Shown here: positions 7,235 to 16,454 of the stretch, piece after piece
How the letters are laid out: each line of letters begins with the position of its first letter
Numbering within the stretch: the first letter of the stretch is position 1
NCBI RefSeq assembly: GCF_013304385.1
Contig: NZ_JAAITU010000012.1
Location: forward strand, 24,769-88,768
Direction: 5' to 3'
Origin: Blautia glucerasea
GTDB taxonomy: Bacteria > Bacillota > Clostridia > Lachnospirales > Lachnospiraceae
DNA length: 64,000 nt
The notes under the pieces: model-generated
Told to the model about the DNA's origin: nothing
The model's database searches: none
What the model saw: only the letters and a program-made list of their open reading frames with translations
Program-made: the position numbers and the translations under genes

Positions 7235-9126
7235 CACTTTTCGTATAATTCCTCTAATTCTGCTGCAATGGCAGCTTTTTCTTTACTTAATCTGGTGCAT
7301 TCTGCTACGTTGGTACAAACTTCAGGAAGAATCATGGTTTCATCAATTTCCTGATCACGGGCTTCCAGTTCTTCAATCCTTTTTTCGGTTTTCTTCAGTT
7401 CGTTTTCCCTTTTACGTTCTTTTGCCTGCTGTTCCTTTTGCTGCTGCCAGGAAAGCTTGTTATCTGAAACCTGGACGGCTTCTTCTTCCTGGGTTGTTAA
7501 AGGAGCATATTTGGCAGTAAGCTCTTCTTTCTTTTCCAGATAATAATCATAGTCCCCAATATAATTCACAATGGCCTGATTGGTCAGATCCATGATCCGG
7601 GTGGCTGTCTGATTGATAAAATAACGGTCATGAGATACGTAAAGGACAGTACCTGTATAACTGTTCAGTGCTTCCTCCAGGATTTCCTTGGAAGCAATAT
7701 CCAGATGATTGGTAGGCTCGTCCAGGATCAGAAAATTGGCTTCTGAGAGCATCAGCTTTGCAAGGGAAACACGGCCTCTCTCTCCACCGGAAAGAGAGGA
7801 AATCACCTTGAATACATCATCCCCTGTGAACAGAAAGGCTGCCAGCATATTGCGGATCTGTGTTTCTGTAAGAGTAGGATAGGTATCGGAGATTTCCTGG
7901 AATACTGTTTTTTCCATATGGAGTACATGATGTTCCTGGTCATAGTAACCGATCTGTACCTTGGAACCAAGGGTAAACTTGCCGGAATCGGCAGGAATCA
8001 CCTGGTTCAGGATCTTAAGTAATGTGGTTTTTCCTGTTCCGTTATTCCCAATAAGGGCTACTCGTTCACCACGCTTGATCTCAAAAGAAATATTCTGGAA
8101 AAGGGTCTGTCCCGGAAAAGTTTTGGAAAGCTCTTCCACAGTCAGCACGTCATTGCCGCTGATGAAGCGAGGCTCCAGGGTGAGACGCATCTGATCGTTT
8201 ATTTCAGCAGGTTTATCCAGACGCTGCATTTTATCCAGCATTTTTTCACGGCTTTCCGCACGGCGGATGGACTTTTCACGGTTAAAGGACTTCAGCTTTG
8301 CAATCACTGCTTCCTGATGCTTAATTTCTCGTTGCTGGTTCAGATAGGCCTTATACTGAGCATCACGAAGCTGGGCTTTTTTCAAGGCATAGGCTGAGTA
8401 ATTGCCACTGTACATCCGTACATATCCGGCTTCGATCTCTACCACTTTTGTTACAACTTTATCAAGAAAGTATCTGTCATGAGATACGATCAGTACAGCT
8501 CCAGGGTAGGTGAGCAGATAATTTTCCAGCCAAGCGATGCTTTCCATATCCAGGTGGTTGGTAGGCTCATCAAGAAGCAGGATATCCGGCTGGGACAGAA
8601 GAAGCTTGCCAAGAGCGACCCTTGTTTTCTGGCCTCCGGAAAGGGTTTCTATCTGCTTGGTGAAATCCTCTTCTGAAAAGCCCAGGCCTTTCAGTACGCC
8701 TGCAATCTGGCTTTTGTAGGCATAGCCATTTTCCAGCTCAAACTGGTGGGTCAGGCGGGAATAGGTCTGCATCAGTTTTTCTAACTGATCTCCCTGGGAA
8801 TTTTTCATTTCCTGTTCCAGAGTACGAATTCTGTTTTCCATATCTATGATGTGCTGTTTGGTGGAGCTAAGCTCATCATAAATGGTTTGATGACCGTGAA
8901 TATCCTGATACTGAGCCAGATAGCCGATCTTTTTGTCCCTGGAGATCACTACAGAACCGCTATCTGCAGAAAGCTCGTTCATAATGATCCGCAGCAGGGT
9001 GGTTTTACCTGCACCATTGTTGCCGATCAGTGCTGCTTTCTCTTTTTCTTCAATATGAAAACATGCATCTTTGATAATCTCTTCTTCACCAAATGCTTTA
9101 CATATGTTCTGACATGATAAAATCAT
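7219..9126 (-). CDS. ABC-F family ATP-binding protein (ribosome-associated)
   Basis: A 635-residue duplicated ABC ATPase with no membrane segments. The first Walker A is GNNGAGKT (35-42), signature LSGGQ (162-166) and Walker B LLLDEP (183-188). The linker is Lys/Arg-rich (about 250-310). The second Walker A is GNNGTGKT (360-367) with LSGGERGR further on, and the tail is a charged coiled coil. ABC-F proteins bind the ribosomal E site and relieve stalled translation; some give antibiotic resistance. The C-terminal coiled coil fits the YfmR/Uup-type housekeeping groups better than resistance types (inference). ATG at 9124-9126 has GGAGG upstream; a longer frame to 9156 lacks such a site. Confidence 0.9.
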   Translation of the reverse strand: MILSCQNICKAFGEEEIIKDACFHIEEKEKAALIGNNGAGKTTLLRIIMNELSADSGSVVISRDKKIGYLAQYQDIHGHQTIYDELSSTKQHIIDMENRIRTLEQEMKNSQGDQLEKLMQTYSRLTHQFELENGYAYKSQIAGVLKGLGFSEEDFTKQIETLSGGQKTRVALGKLLLSQPDILLLDEPTNHLDMESIAWLENYLLTYPGAVLIVSHDRYFLDKVVTKVVEIEAGYVRMYSGNYSAYALKKAQLRDAQYKAYLNQQREIKHQEAVIAKLKSFNREKSIRRAESREKMLDKMQRLDKPAEINDQMRLTLEPRFISGNDVLTVEELSKTFPGQTLFQNISFEIKRGERVALIGNNGTGKTTLLKILNQVIPADSGKFTLGSKVQIGYYDQEHHVLHMEKTVFQEISDTYPTLTETQIRNMLAAFLFTGDDVFKVISSLSGGERGRVSLAKLMLSEANFLILDEPTNHLDIASKEILEEALNSYTGTVLYVSHDRYFINQTATRIMDLTNQAIVNYIGDYDYYLEKKEELTAKYAPLTTQEEEAVQVSDNKLSWQQQKEQQAKERKRENELKKTEKRIEELEARDQEIDETMILPEVCTNVAECTRLSKEKAAIAAELEELYEKWEELA

Positions 9127-9166
9127 AAAGGTTCCTCCAAAAAATAAGAAATCCACAAATCAATCT

Positions 9167-9196
9167 ATTATATAATAAAAAGGCATCGGGTGTCAA
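9167..9196 (-). promoter_or_regulatory. promoter of the ABC-F gene
   Basis: On the minus strand TTGACA (9196-9191) and TATAAT (9172-9167) are separated by 18 bases, about 40 bases before the start codon. Confidence 0.6.
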
Positions 9197-9233
9197 AAAA
9201 TAAATAAAGTAGTCACAAAGTAAGTAACTTAGA

Positions 9234-9262
9234 TTGACAATAAAATATCATTTGAGTATAAT
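9234..9262 (+). promoter_or_regulatory. promoter of rex
   Basis: Perfect TTGACA (9234-9239), 17-base spacer, and TATAAT (9257-9262), about 40 bases upstream of the rex start. I looked for a Rex operator (TTGTGAnnnnnnTCACAA-like) here and saw no convincing one. Confidence 0.75.
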
Positions 9263-9301
9263 TGAGATATAAATTTTAGATATGGGCAGCAGGAGGAAGA
9301 G

Positions 9302-9970
9302 TTGGTGGAAGCAAAGGAGATATCAAAGGCGGTTATTAAAAGGCTGCCCCGGTATTATCGTTATTTGGGAGAGTTGATCGAGGAGAATGTGGAAAGGATT
9401 TCCTCCGGTGATCTCAGTAAAAAAATGCATGTGACTGCATCTCAGATCCGTCAGGATCTTAATAATTTCGGCGGTTTTGGGCAGCAGGGCTACGGATATA
9501 ATGTGCATTATCTGTACATGGAGATCGGCAAGATCCTGGGACTGGATACCATCCATCCTATGATCATCGTTGGAGCAGGTAATCTGGGTCAGGCACTTGC
9601 CAATTACAGTGATTTTGAGAAGAGAGGATTTCGTCTGGTGGGGATCTTTGACGTGAATCCGGTTCTGGAGGGGATTTCTGTAAGGGGTATTGGGATACAG
9701 ATGATAAATACACTTCCTGAGTTCCTTAAGGAAAATCCGGTTGAGATTGCCATACTTACCCTTCCCAAGCATAAAGCAAAAGAAATGGCCAATGTGCTGA
9801 TCAAAAATGGTGTAAAGGCTATTTGGAATTTTGCACACATTGATCTGGATGCTCCGGAGGATGTGATCGTAGAAAATGTTCATCTTTCCGAGAGCCTGAT
9901 GACTCTGTCTTATAATTTAAGCCAGTATCGGAAAGAGCATGTAGAAGAAAAAAAGGAAACAGAGAATTAA
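9302..9970 (+). CDS. rex: redox-sensing transcriptional repressor Rex
   Basis: A 222-residue protein of usual length. The N-terminal winged helix includes SSGDLSKKMHVTASQIRQDL. A Rossmann NADH-binding domain starts at IIVGAGNLGQALANY, and a C-terminal helix allows domain swapping. Rex represses fermentation and NADH-recycling genes when NADH/NAD is low and leaves DNA when NADH binds. AGGAGG (9291-9296) serves either TTG 9302 or GTG 9305; the second gives an 8-base spacing and may be the true start. It stands alone under a consensus promoter, divergent from the ABC-F gene. Confidence 0.95.
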   Translation: MVEAKEISKAVIKRLPRYYRYLGELIEENVERISSGDLSKKMHVTASQIRQDLNNFGGFGQQGYGYNVHYLYMEIGKILGLDTIHPMIIVGAGNLGQALANYSDFEKRGFRLVGIFDVNPVLEGISVRGIGIQMINTLPEFLKENPVEIAILTLPKHKAKEMANVLIKNGVKAIWNFAHIDLDAPEDVIVENVHLSESLMTLSYNLSQYRKEHVEEKKETEN

Positions 9971-9990
9971 GGGAAAGAGTTTTTCCCTTT
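9971..9990 (+). terminator. terminator after rex
   Basis: GGGAAA (9971-9976) and TTTCCC (9982-9987) form a short stem ending in T residues. A second GC-rich hairpin with a T-run (about 9997-10045) follows, so the pair probably ends rex transcription before nnr. Confidence 0.5.
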
Positions 9991-10077
9991 TGGTTAAAGG
10001 CTGCTGCCTGCTGCCGCATGATTCGGCGGTTCAGGGCGGCTTTTTCCATTTAAAAAGACAAAGGAGAGTGGGCGTAT

Positions 10078-11619
10078 ATGAAAAAGGTAGTAACAAGCAA
10101 AGAAATGGCCAGTCTGGACGCGTATACGATTCATGATGTAGGGATTCCCTCCATGGTGCTGATGGAACGGGCTGCTTTGGCTGTGGCAGCTCAGGTCCAG
10201 AAGATTTCTGCCGACAGGGAACGGATCCTGGTTGTTTGCGGAAACGGCAACAATGGTGGAGATGGTGTGGCTGTAGCCAGGCTGTTGTATCTGAAAGGAT
10301 ATCATGTAGATTTGTTTCTTACAGGAAATTCCCAGAAATATTCTGCTCAGATGGCTCAGCAGATTCAGATTGCAAGGCATTATCACGTACCTGAGGTGAA
10401 TAACCCGACATGGCACGAATATACTACTATAGTAGATGCCGTTTTTGGCGTAGGTCTGACCAGGCCGGTGGAGGGAAGATACAAGGAGATCATTCAGAGG
10501 ATGAATGAGACAGATGCCAAAAAGGTGGCAGTAGATATTCCTTCCGGCCTTGACGGAAGCACAGGCAGAGTGCTTGGAACCGCATTTTGTGCAGATCTTA
10601 CTGTTACTTTTGCTTTTATGAAGCAGGGAATGTGCTTCTATCCCGGCAGGAGTCTGTCCGGGAAAGTTGTAGTAGCAGATATCGGGATCTATGATTATCC
10701 TGGCAATTACGGCAGACCGGTGTGGCAGCTGGAAAGAGAAGATATGAAGCAGCTGCCACAGAGAGTTCCCTGGGGGAATAAGGGGACTTTTGGCAAAGTG
10801 CTTTTGGTGGCTGGCTCAAAGGGCATGTGCGGAGCTGCATATTTTGCTGCCTGTGCAGCCTTAAATACAGGAGCCGGTATGGTAAAGGTACAGACAGTGG
10901 AAGAAAACCGGATTCCGCTTCAGTCTCTGCTTCCGGAAGCAATGGTGGAAAGTGTATTTTCAGAAGAAGTAAATCAGCAGCTGTTAAGCTGGTGTGATGT
11001 ACTGGTGATTGGACCAGGTCTTGGATGCCAGGATGAAAGCCGGGAACGGGCCAATTGGTTTCTGACCCATGGGAATCAGGCGGGGAAGCCGGTGATCCTG
11101 GATGCAGATGGTTTGAACCTGCTATCCATGAATCCGGGCTGGAAGCAGTATCTGAAAGGAAATACTGTGCTGACCCCGCATATGGGGGAGATGGGCAGGC
11201 TTACAGGGCTTTCCATTTCAGAATTGAAGGAAGACCCGGTAGGAGCAGCGTCTGATTATGCAAAAGAAACAGGGGCTGTGTGTGTGTTAAAAGATGCCGG
11301 TACAGTTACTGCAGGCTGCAGGGATGAAATATATATTAATATGTCTGGAAATGCGGGAATGGCAGCAGCAGGAAGCGGAGATGTGCTTTCAGGGATGCTG
11401 GCTGGTGTGTTCTGCATGTATCTGAACAATATAAAGGTACCGGATCCGGCAAGGATGGCAGCTCTTGGCGTGTTTCTCCATGGACTATGTGGAGACAGGG
11501 CGGCAGATGCTGCTGGTACAAGAGGGATGAATGCCCACAATATCCTGGATGCGATCCCACTGGTACTTCGGGATTTTGAAACAGGAAACAGGGAGGAACA
11601 TTATGGAAAAATTCAGTAG
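10078..11619 (+). CDS. nnr: bifunctional NAD(P)H-hydrate epimerase / ADP-dependent dehydratase
   Basis: A 513-residue fusion that repairs damaged NADHX and NADPHX. The N-terminal YjeF_N epimerase domain (about 1-215) shows GNGNNGGDGVAVARLL. The C-terminal ribokinase-like dehydratase domain (about 230-500) shows GNKGTFGKVLLVAGS, DADGLN and the nucleotide loop AAGSGDVLSGML. Length and domain order are those of the family. It overlaps alr by 17 bases, and the following mazF gives the arrangement known for Bacillus, where nnr-like, alr and ndoA genes lie close together. Confidence 0.93.
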   Translation: MKKVVTSKEMASLDAYTIHDVGIPSMVLMERAALAVAAQVQKISADRERILVVCGNGNNGGDGVAVARLLYLKGYHVDLFLTGNSQKYSAQMAQQIQIARHYHVPEVNNPTWHEYTTIVDAVFGVGLTRPVEGRYKEIIQRMNETDAKKVAVDIPSGLDGSTGRVLGTAFCADLTVTFAFMKQGMCFYPGRSLSGKVVVADIGIYDYPGNYGRPVWQLEREDMKQLPQRVPWGNKGTFGKVLLVAGSKGMCGAAYFAACAALNTGAGMVKVQTVEENRIPLQSLLPEAMVESVFSEEVNQQLLSWCDVLVIGPGLGCQDESRERANWFLTHGNQAGKPVILDADGLNLLSMNPGWKQYLKGNTVLTPHMGEMGRLTGLSISELKEDPVGAASDYAKETGAVCVLKDAGTVTAGCRDEIYINMSGNAGMAAAGSGDVLSGMLAGVFCMYLNNIKVPDPARMAALGVFLHGLCGDRAADAAGTRGMNAHNILDAIPLVLRDFETGNREEHYGKIQ

Positions 11620-12739
11620 AGTAAAAGCACTGGTGGACCTGGACGCAGTTGCTTATAATTTTGAAGCCATGCATAAAAATATTAAACCAGGCACAAAGAT
11701 GATCGCTGTGGTAAAAGCGGATGCTTATGGACACGGAGCTGTGCCCATTGCCAGGTTGGTCCAGGACTATGATTATATCTGGGGCTTTGCGGTGGCTACC
11801 GAGGAGGAGGCTCTTTCCTTAAGGGAGGCAGGCATCCGCAAGCCAATCCTGGTGCTTGGTCTTGTATTCCCGGAATGTATGGAGGAGCTTGCAAAAAATG
11901 ATATCAGCATTGCTGTAAGCAGCATCAGCCTGGCAAGAGAATATGCAAAAGCAGGCAGGAAACTTTCCAAAACTGTAAAGATTCATCTGGCAGTAGATAC
12001 TGGAATGACCAGGATTGGATTTCATGATGGATCTCAAAGCCTGGAAGAAATAAAGAATATCAGCAAGCTTCCTTATCTGGAGATAGAAGGCATGTTTACC
12101 CATTTTGCAAGAGCAGATGAGTATGATGTAAGTCCTGCAAAGACTCAGCTGGATCGTTTCCTGGCTTTTGCCAGTCTTTTAGAGGAAAACGGTATACATA
12201 TTCCTATGAAGCATTGTTCTAACAGTGCAGGGCTGATACGGATGCAGGAGGCCAATCTGGATGCTGTACGTGCAGGGATCACCATTTACGGGGTGTACCC
12301 TTCCCAGCAGGTTGAGAAGCATATTGTAGAGCTTAAGCCTGTTATGGAACTGAAAAGCCATGTGTCTTTTGTGAAGAAGATCACAAAGGGAACGGCCGTA
12401 AGCTATGGCGGCACCTTTATTGCACCAAAGGATATGCAGCTGGCCACCATCCCGGTAGGATATGCAGATGGATATTCCAGGCAGCTATCCGGAAAAGGCT
12501 GGGTGCTGATCCATGGGAAAAAGGCACCTATCTGCGGAAGAGTCTGCATGGATCAGTTTATGGTAGATGTTACAGAGATTCCGGGAGTAAAAACAGGTGA
12601 TGAAGTAACACTGCTTGGAAAAGACGGGCAGGAGAGAATCGATATAGATACCCTGGGAGATCTGTCCGGACGCTTCTCTTACGAATTCCTCTGCCAGATA
12701 TCCAGCCGTGTGCCCAGAGTATATATAGGAAAACAGTAA
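11603..12739 (+). CDS. alr: alanine racemase
   Basis: A 378-residue PLP-dependent racemase making D-alanine for peptidoglycan. The PLP lysine is Lys38 in VVKADAYGHG. The catalytic Tyr lies in AVSYGGTFIAP near residue 265, and CGRVCMDQFMVD is the second-subunit active-site segment. The start ATG 11603 has GGGAGG 6 bases upstream and lies inside the end of nnr; a longer frame from 11531 would lie entirely in nnr and is rejected. Cytoplasmic, essential unless a second racemase exists. Confidence 0.95.
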   Translation: MEKFSRVKALVDLDAVAYNFEAMHKNIKPGTKMIAVVKADAYGHGAVPIARLVQDYDYIWGFAVATEEEALSLREAGIRKPILVLGLVFPECMEELAKNDISIAVSSISLAREYAKAGRKLSKTVKIHLAVDTGMTRIGFHDGSQSLEEIKNISKLPYLEIEGMFTHFARADEYDVSPAKTQLDRFLAFASLLEENGIHIPMKHCSNSAGLIRMQEANLDAVRAGITIYGVYPSQQVEKHIVELKPVMELKSHVSFVKKITKGTAVSYGGTFIAPKDMQLATIPVGYADGYSRQLSGKGWVLIHGKKAPICGRVCMDQFMVDVTEIPGVKTGDEVTLLGKDGQERIDIDTLGDLSGRFSYEFLCQISSRVPRVYIGKQ

Positions 12740-12812
12740 GGATCCAGCAGAAAACTGTTTCTTTAAGCAGACAAAACCACGCATGTATACACGAAAAAAA
12801 TATGGAAATACT

Positions 12813-12857
12813 GTAACTATTCAGTAGGAAATAACTGTGAGGGTACTGAACAGTTAC
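12813..12857. repeat. intergenic hairpin repeat, copy 1
   Basis: GTAACTATTCAGTA (12813-12826) and TACTGAACAGTTAC (12844-12857) form a 14-base stem with one mismatch around a 17-base loop. A related sequence lies at 52492-52533, upstream of a PH-domain gene, so this looks like a dispersed element rather than a private terminator. No T-run follows. Confidence 0.6.
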
Positions 12858-12905
12858 GAAATACTCAGTTAAACCATAATAAAGGTGAGTTGGAGTGTGA
12901 ATTGT

Positions 12906-13253
12906 GTGGTTATTAAAAGAGGCGATATATTTTATGCAGATTTAAGACCTGTGGTAGGCAGTGAACAGGGCGGGATCCGGCCTGTGCTGATCATACAAAA
13001 TGATGTGGGAAACAGACACAGCCCTACTGTGATCTGTGCTGCCATTACATCTAAGATGAATAAGGCAAAGCTGCCTACACATATAGAGATTGATGCATCT
13101 GCTTATGGAATAGAGAAAGATTCCGTAATCCTTCTGGAGCAGCTTCGCACCATTGATAAACGAAGACTGAAGGATAAGGTATGTCACCTGGATGATGCTC
13201 TGCTTGACAAAGTGAACCATGCTCTGGAGATCAGTCTGGAGCTTACTTTTTAA
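12906..13253 (+). CDS. mazF: MazF/EndoA (PemK) family mRNA interferase
   Basis: A 115-residue toxin-family endoribonuclease. It begins [13 protein letters not shown] and contains [16 protein letters not shown], the conserved RNA-cutting loop, followed by [13 protein letters not shown] (conserved Ser/Thr). This family cleaves single-stranded mRNA at short motifs. I chose GTG 12906 because family members start at this point and GGAG lies 11 bases upstream. No antitoxin gene (EndoAI/MazE type) is visible between alr and this gene; the 166-base gap holds only the hairpin repeat. The antitoxin may be elsewhere or of an unrelated type. Confidence 0.9.
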   Translation: MVIKRGDIFYADLRPVVGSEQGGIRPVLIIQNDVGNRHSPTVICAAITSKMNKAKLPTHIEIDASAYGIEKDSVILLEQLRTIDKRRLKDKVCHLDDALLDKVNHALEISLELTF

Positions 13254-13321
13254 CACCTGCGTCAGGGTCTTTGGAGCTTTTTAGGCTGTGACACAAGGCT
13301 TCTGAGGCTGTGGTGCAGGTA

Positions 13322-13350
13322 TTGACGAAACCGGTTTTCAGTGTTATATT
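13322..13350 (+). promoter_or_regulatory. promoter of the CorC-type gene
   Basis: TTGACG (13322-13327), 17 bases, TATATT (13345-13350), about 60 bases before the start codon. Confidence 0.55.
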
Positions 13351-13410
13351 AAAAAAACAGCTGCAAAAAAGTTTTACAGTTTTGTATTTGGAGGACAAAG
13401 ATTTATATTT

Positions 13411-14766
13411 ATGGAAGATGGCAGTAGTCTGCCCCTATGGGGCATTATAATTTTATTTTTTCTGTTGTGGCTGAATGGTATTTTTTACGGATTTGCTGCA
13501 GCACTCCAGAATCTTAGCGAGAATGATGTAGAGAAGAAAGCAGAAGAGGGAGACCAGAAGTCTATCCGGCTTCTGAAACTGATCCGCCAGCCCTCCCGCT
13601 ATGTGAATGCCATTCCTCTTATGGTTATGGCTTCCGGAGTAAGTGTGGGAGCGTTCTTTATGCCCTGGGCAGCCCGGGTATTTCATCCGTACATAAAACA
13701 TGTACCTGTGCTTATTCTTCTTGTTGCAGTAGGGATCCTTCTTCTTGCGTCCCTTGGAATCCTTACATTCCGCAGGGTGGGTACTTATTCTTCTGAAAAA
13801 TATGCCTACCGTTATCTGGGGATCGTAAGTACTGCCTGCAGCTTTTTGTATCCGTTGACCCTGTTGACTACCAGGCTTGCCAGACTGGTGGCAGCAGCCT
13901 TTGGGATCGACCGGAACCAGGAAGAAAAGGCTATGAGCGAAGAGAAGATCATTTCTATTGTAGATGAGGCTCATGAAAAGGGTGTGATTCAGGAATCAGA
14001 AGCGGAGATGATCCAGAATATCATTTATTTCAATGAGACAGAAGCTCATGATATCATGACCCACAGGAAGGATGTGACAGCCTTTGACCAGGAAGTGCTG
14101 CTGCGGGAGATGGTTGATATTATGCTGGAGGAAGGCTATTCCAGGTATCCCGTATATAAAGAAGAACCGGATAATGTTATAGGAGTGGTGCATTATAAGG
14201 ATGCACTGAAGTTCATTACCAAGAATCCCTGGGCCAGATTTAAGCCATTAAAGGAGCTGCCCGGGCTTTTAAGGGATGTTACATTGATTCCTGAGACACG
14301 CAGTATCGGTGACCTGTTCCAGTTTATGCAGGCAAAGAAGATCCATATGGCAGTGGTTGTAGATGAGTACGGTCAGGCAGCCGGTGTGATCACTATGGAG
14401 GATATCCTGGAGGAGATCGTAGGGGATATTCTGGATGAATATGATGAAGACCAGGTTACATTCCGCCTTTTGAAGGACAACAGTATGATCATCCAGGGAC
14501 TTGCTCCTTTGGAGGATGTGGAAGAGAAGCTGGGAATAGAATTTAAGGCCAGTGAGTTTGAAACATTAAACGGGTATCTTACTTCTGTTCTGGGGCATAT
14601 CCCTACAGAAAAGGACCTGGACAAAGTGATCCATGTAGGAGGGTACACTTTTAAGATACTTTCCCTTGGCAATAAGACCATCGGCAGAGTAAAGGCCGAG
14701 AAGATAAAAAATGAGATAAAAGGAGAAAAGGAAACATGTCAGGACATTCAAAATTCGCAAATATAA
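13411..14766 (+). CDS. hemolysin-family CNNM/CorC protein (DUF21, CBS pair, CorC_HlyC domain)
   Basis: A 451-residue membrane protein. Three hydrophobic segments occur (about 10-30, 65-85 and 95-115) in a DUF21-like part, then [17 protein letters not shown] leads into two CBS domains (about 200-325). The C-terminal CorC_HlyC domain ends near 440. Proteins of this family are implicated in magnesium or sodium efflux across the cytoplasmic membrane, with the CBS pair sensing nucleotides. The family name hemolysin is historic. The last 31 bases overlap yebC. Confidence 0.85.
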   Translation: MEDGSSLPLWGIIILFFLLWLNGIFYGFAAALQNLSENDVEKKAEEGDQKSIRLLKLIRQPSRYVNAIPLMVMASGVSVGAFFMPWAARVFHPYIKHVPVLILLVAVGILLLASLGILTFRRVGTYSSEKYAYRYLGIVSTACSFLYPLTLLTTRLARLVAAAFGIDRNQEEKAMSEEKIISIVDEAHEKGVIQESEAEMIQNIIYFNETEAHDIMTHRKDVTAFDQEVLLREMVDIMLEEGYSRYPVYKEEPDNVIGVVHYKDALKFITKNPWARFKPLKELPGLLRDVTLIPETRSIGDLFQFMQAKKIHMAVVVDEYGQAAGVITMEDILEEIVGDILDEYDEDQVTFRLLKDNSMIIQGLAPLEDVEEKLGIEFKASEFETLNGYLTSVLGHIPTEKDLDKVIHVGGYTFKILSLGNKTIGRVKAEKIKNEIKGEKETCQDIQNSQI

Positions 14767-15464
14767 AGCACAAAAAAGAAAAAAATGATGCAAAAAAGGG
14801 AAAGGTATTTACCATTATTGGCCGTGAGATCGTTATGGCTGTTAAAGCCGGCGGACCGGATCCTAACAACAACAGCAAGCTTCGTGATGTGATCGCAAAG
14901 GCAAAAGCAAACAACATGCCTAACGACACCATTGACCGTGGCATCAAGAAAGCAGCAGGAGCTGATTCCGCAGACAATTACGAAAAAGCCATATACGAAG
15001 GATATGGACCGAACGGAGTTGCGATTATCGTAGAAACACTGACAGACAACAAGAACCGTACAGCAAGCAACGTAAGAAATGCATTCTCTAAAGGAAACGG
15101 AAGTATTGGTACACAGGGCTGCGTATCCTTTATGTTTGACCAGAAGGGTCAGATTATCATTGACAAAGAAGAATGTGAAATGGACGCTGATGAGCTGATG
15201 ATGACTGCTCTGGATGCTGGTGCAGAGGATTTCAACGAAGAAGAAGACAGTTATGAAGTCCTGACAGCTCCGGATGATTTCAGTGCAGTAAGAGAAGCAC
15301 TTGAAGCTGCAGGAGTACCTCTTCTTGAGGCACAGGTTGCCATGATTCCTCAGACAACGGTCGAACTGACAGATGAGAAGGCTGTTAAGGATCTTCAGAA
15401 GACCCTGGATCTTTTGGATGATGATGATGACGTTACAGACGTATGGCACAACTGGGATGAATAA
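14736..15464 (+). CDS. yebC: YebC/PmpR family protein
   Basis: A 242-residue protein beginning [18 protein letters not shown] with the conserved [11 protein letters not shown] and [12 protein letters not shown] segments and an acidic C-terminus ending [15 protein letters not shown]. The family was named as transcriptional regulators, and YebC2 members have been linked to relief of ribosome stalling at proline runs. Full length. It overlaps the CorC-type gene and has AAAGGAG upstream of ATG 14736, so translation is coupled. Confidence 0.92.
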   Translation: MSGHSKFANIKHKKEKNDAKKGKVFTIIGREIVMAVKAGGPDPNNNSKLRDVIAKAKANNMPNDTIDRGIKKAAGADSADNYEKAIYEGYGPNGVAIIVETLTDNKNRTASNVRNAFSKGNGSIGTQGCVSFMFDQKGQIIIDKEECEMDADELMMTALDAGAEDFNEEEDSYEVLTAPDDFSAVREALEAAGVPLLEAQVAMIPQTTVELTDEKAVKDLQKTLDLLDDDDDVTDVWHNWDE

Positions 15465-15480
15465 ATAATTAGCTTTTTGC

Positions 15481-15520
15481 AAAAAATATCTTCTGGATCA
15501 TGATTCAGGAGGTATTTTTT
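15481..15520 (+). terminator. terminator-like hairpin that contains the next gene's ribosome site
   Basis: AAAAAATATCTTCTG (15481-15495) pairs over 15 positions, two of them G-U, with CAGGAGGTATTTTTT (15506-15520). The 3' arm ends in a T-run and also contains AGGAGG, the only ribosome site for the tepA-like gene at ATG 15522. It can thus end yebC transcription and mask translation of the next gene. Confidence 0.6.
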
Positions 15521-15521
15521 T

Positions 15522-16268
15522 ATGGAGAAAAAACCAAAAAGCGAAAAGCCGGTGGATAGTCAGGAAAAAAAGGATGAGCTGGATAATCAGAACAGCCAGA
15601 ATCAGCAGATCAGGGAAATGGGACAGGTGCTTCTTTCTGAAAACCAGGAAGACATCCGTGTGGAGCTTCTTACCATCATTGGTGAGGTGGAAGGACATGA
15701 GTCAGCTCCTTCACACAGCAAAACAACCAAGTATGAGCATGTACTTCCAAAGCTGGCCATGATTGAGGATGATCAGAGTATTGAAGGCCTTCTGATCCTT
15801 TTGAATACAGTAGGTGGAGATGTGGAGGCGGGGCTTGCCATAGCGGAGATGATCGCATCCCTTAGCAAGCCTACCGTGTCCCTGGTGCTTGGAGGAGGCC
15901 ATTCCATAGGAGTGCCAATGGCAGTATCTGCAGATTATTCCTTTGTGGTACCCAGTGCTACTATGGTGATCCACCCGGTACGTTCCAGCGGTATGTTTAT
16001 CGGGGTAGCTCAGACCTATCGTAATATGGAAAAGATCCAGGATCGGATCACCGGGTTTATTTCCCGGCATTCCGGCATTTCAAAGGAAAGGCTGGAGGAG
16101 CTGATGCTGGATACTACACAGCTGGTAAAGGATGTGGGAACCATGCTGGAGGGTGAGGAAGCAGTAAAGGAAGGGTTGATTGATGAAGTGGGCGGCATAA
16201 ACAGTGCATTACAAAAATTGTACAGTATGATACACACAAAAAAGAAAAAAAGAAAAGAAAATCTGTAA
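15522..16268 (+). CDS. ClpP-family serine protease, TepA/YmfB type
   Basis: A 248-residue protein with a hydrophilic N-terminal extension of about 45 residues and a ClpP/crotonase-fold core. The nucleophile Ser128 lies in GGGHSIGVPMAV, and His151 in MVIHPVRSSG. The C-terminus is very basic (TKKKKRKENL). B. subtilis TepA/YmfB is the nearest named relative and was linked to translocation and sporulation-related signalling. No signal peptide, so it acts in the cytoplasm or at the membrane face. Its ribosome site is buried in the preceding hairpin. Confidence 0.8.
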   Translation: MEKKPKSEKPVDSQEKKDELDNQNSQNQQIREMGQVLLSENQEDIRVELLTIIGEVEGHESAPSHSKTTKYEHVLPKLAMIEDDQSIEGLLILLNTVGGDVEAGLAIAEMIASLSKPTVSLVLGGGHSIGVPMAVSADYSFVVPSATMVIHPVRSSGMFIGVAQTYRNMEKIQDRITGFISRHSGISKERLEELMLDTTQLVKDVGTMLEGEEAVKEGLIDEVGGINSALQKLYSMIHTKKKKRKENL

Positions 16269-16285
16269 TTTTTTGTGAATTTCTG

Positions 16286-16315
16286 TTGTACTAATTCCTT
16301 TTCCTGTGCTATAGT
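16286..16315 (+). promoter_or_regulatory. probable promoter of nfnAB
   Basis: TTGTAC (16286-16291), 18 bases, TATAGT (16310-16315). The ~130-base leader that follows contains a possible GC-rich hairpin (CAGGG near 16398 with CCCTG near 16425) of unknown role. Confidence 0.4.
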
Positions 16316-16454
16316 TATACGGATAGAGTAGAAAAGGAACTGTTGCATAAATGCACATCCATGAATAAATATGCATCTGATCTTACAGGCATACTTATTC
16401 AGGGTGGGTGTGTCCCGCACCAGCCCCTGTAAATATTTATACCAGGAGGGAATT

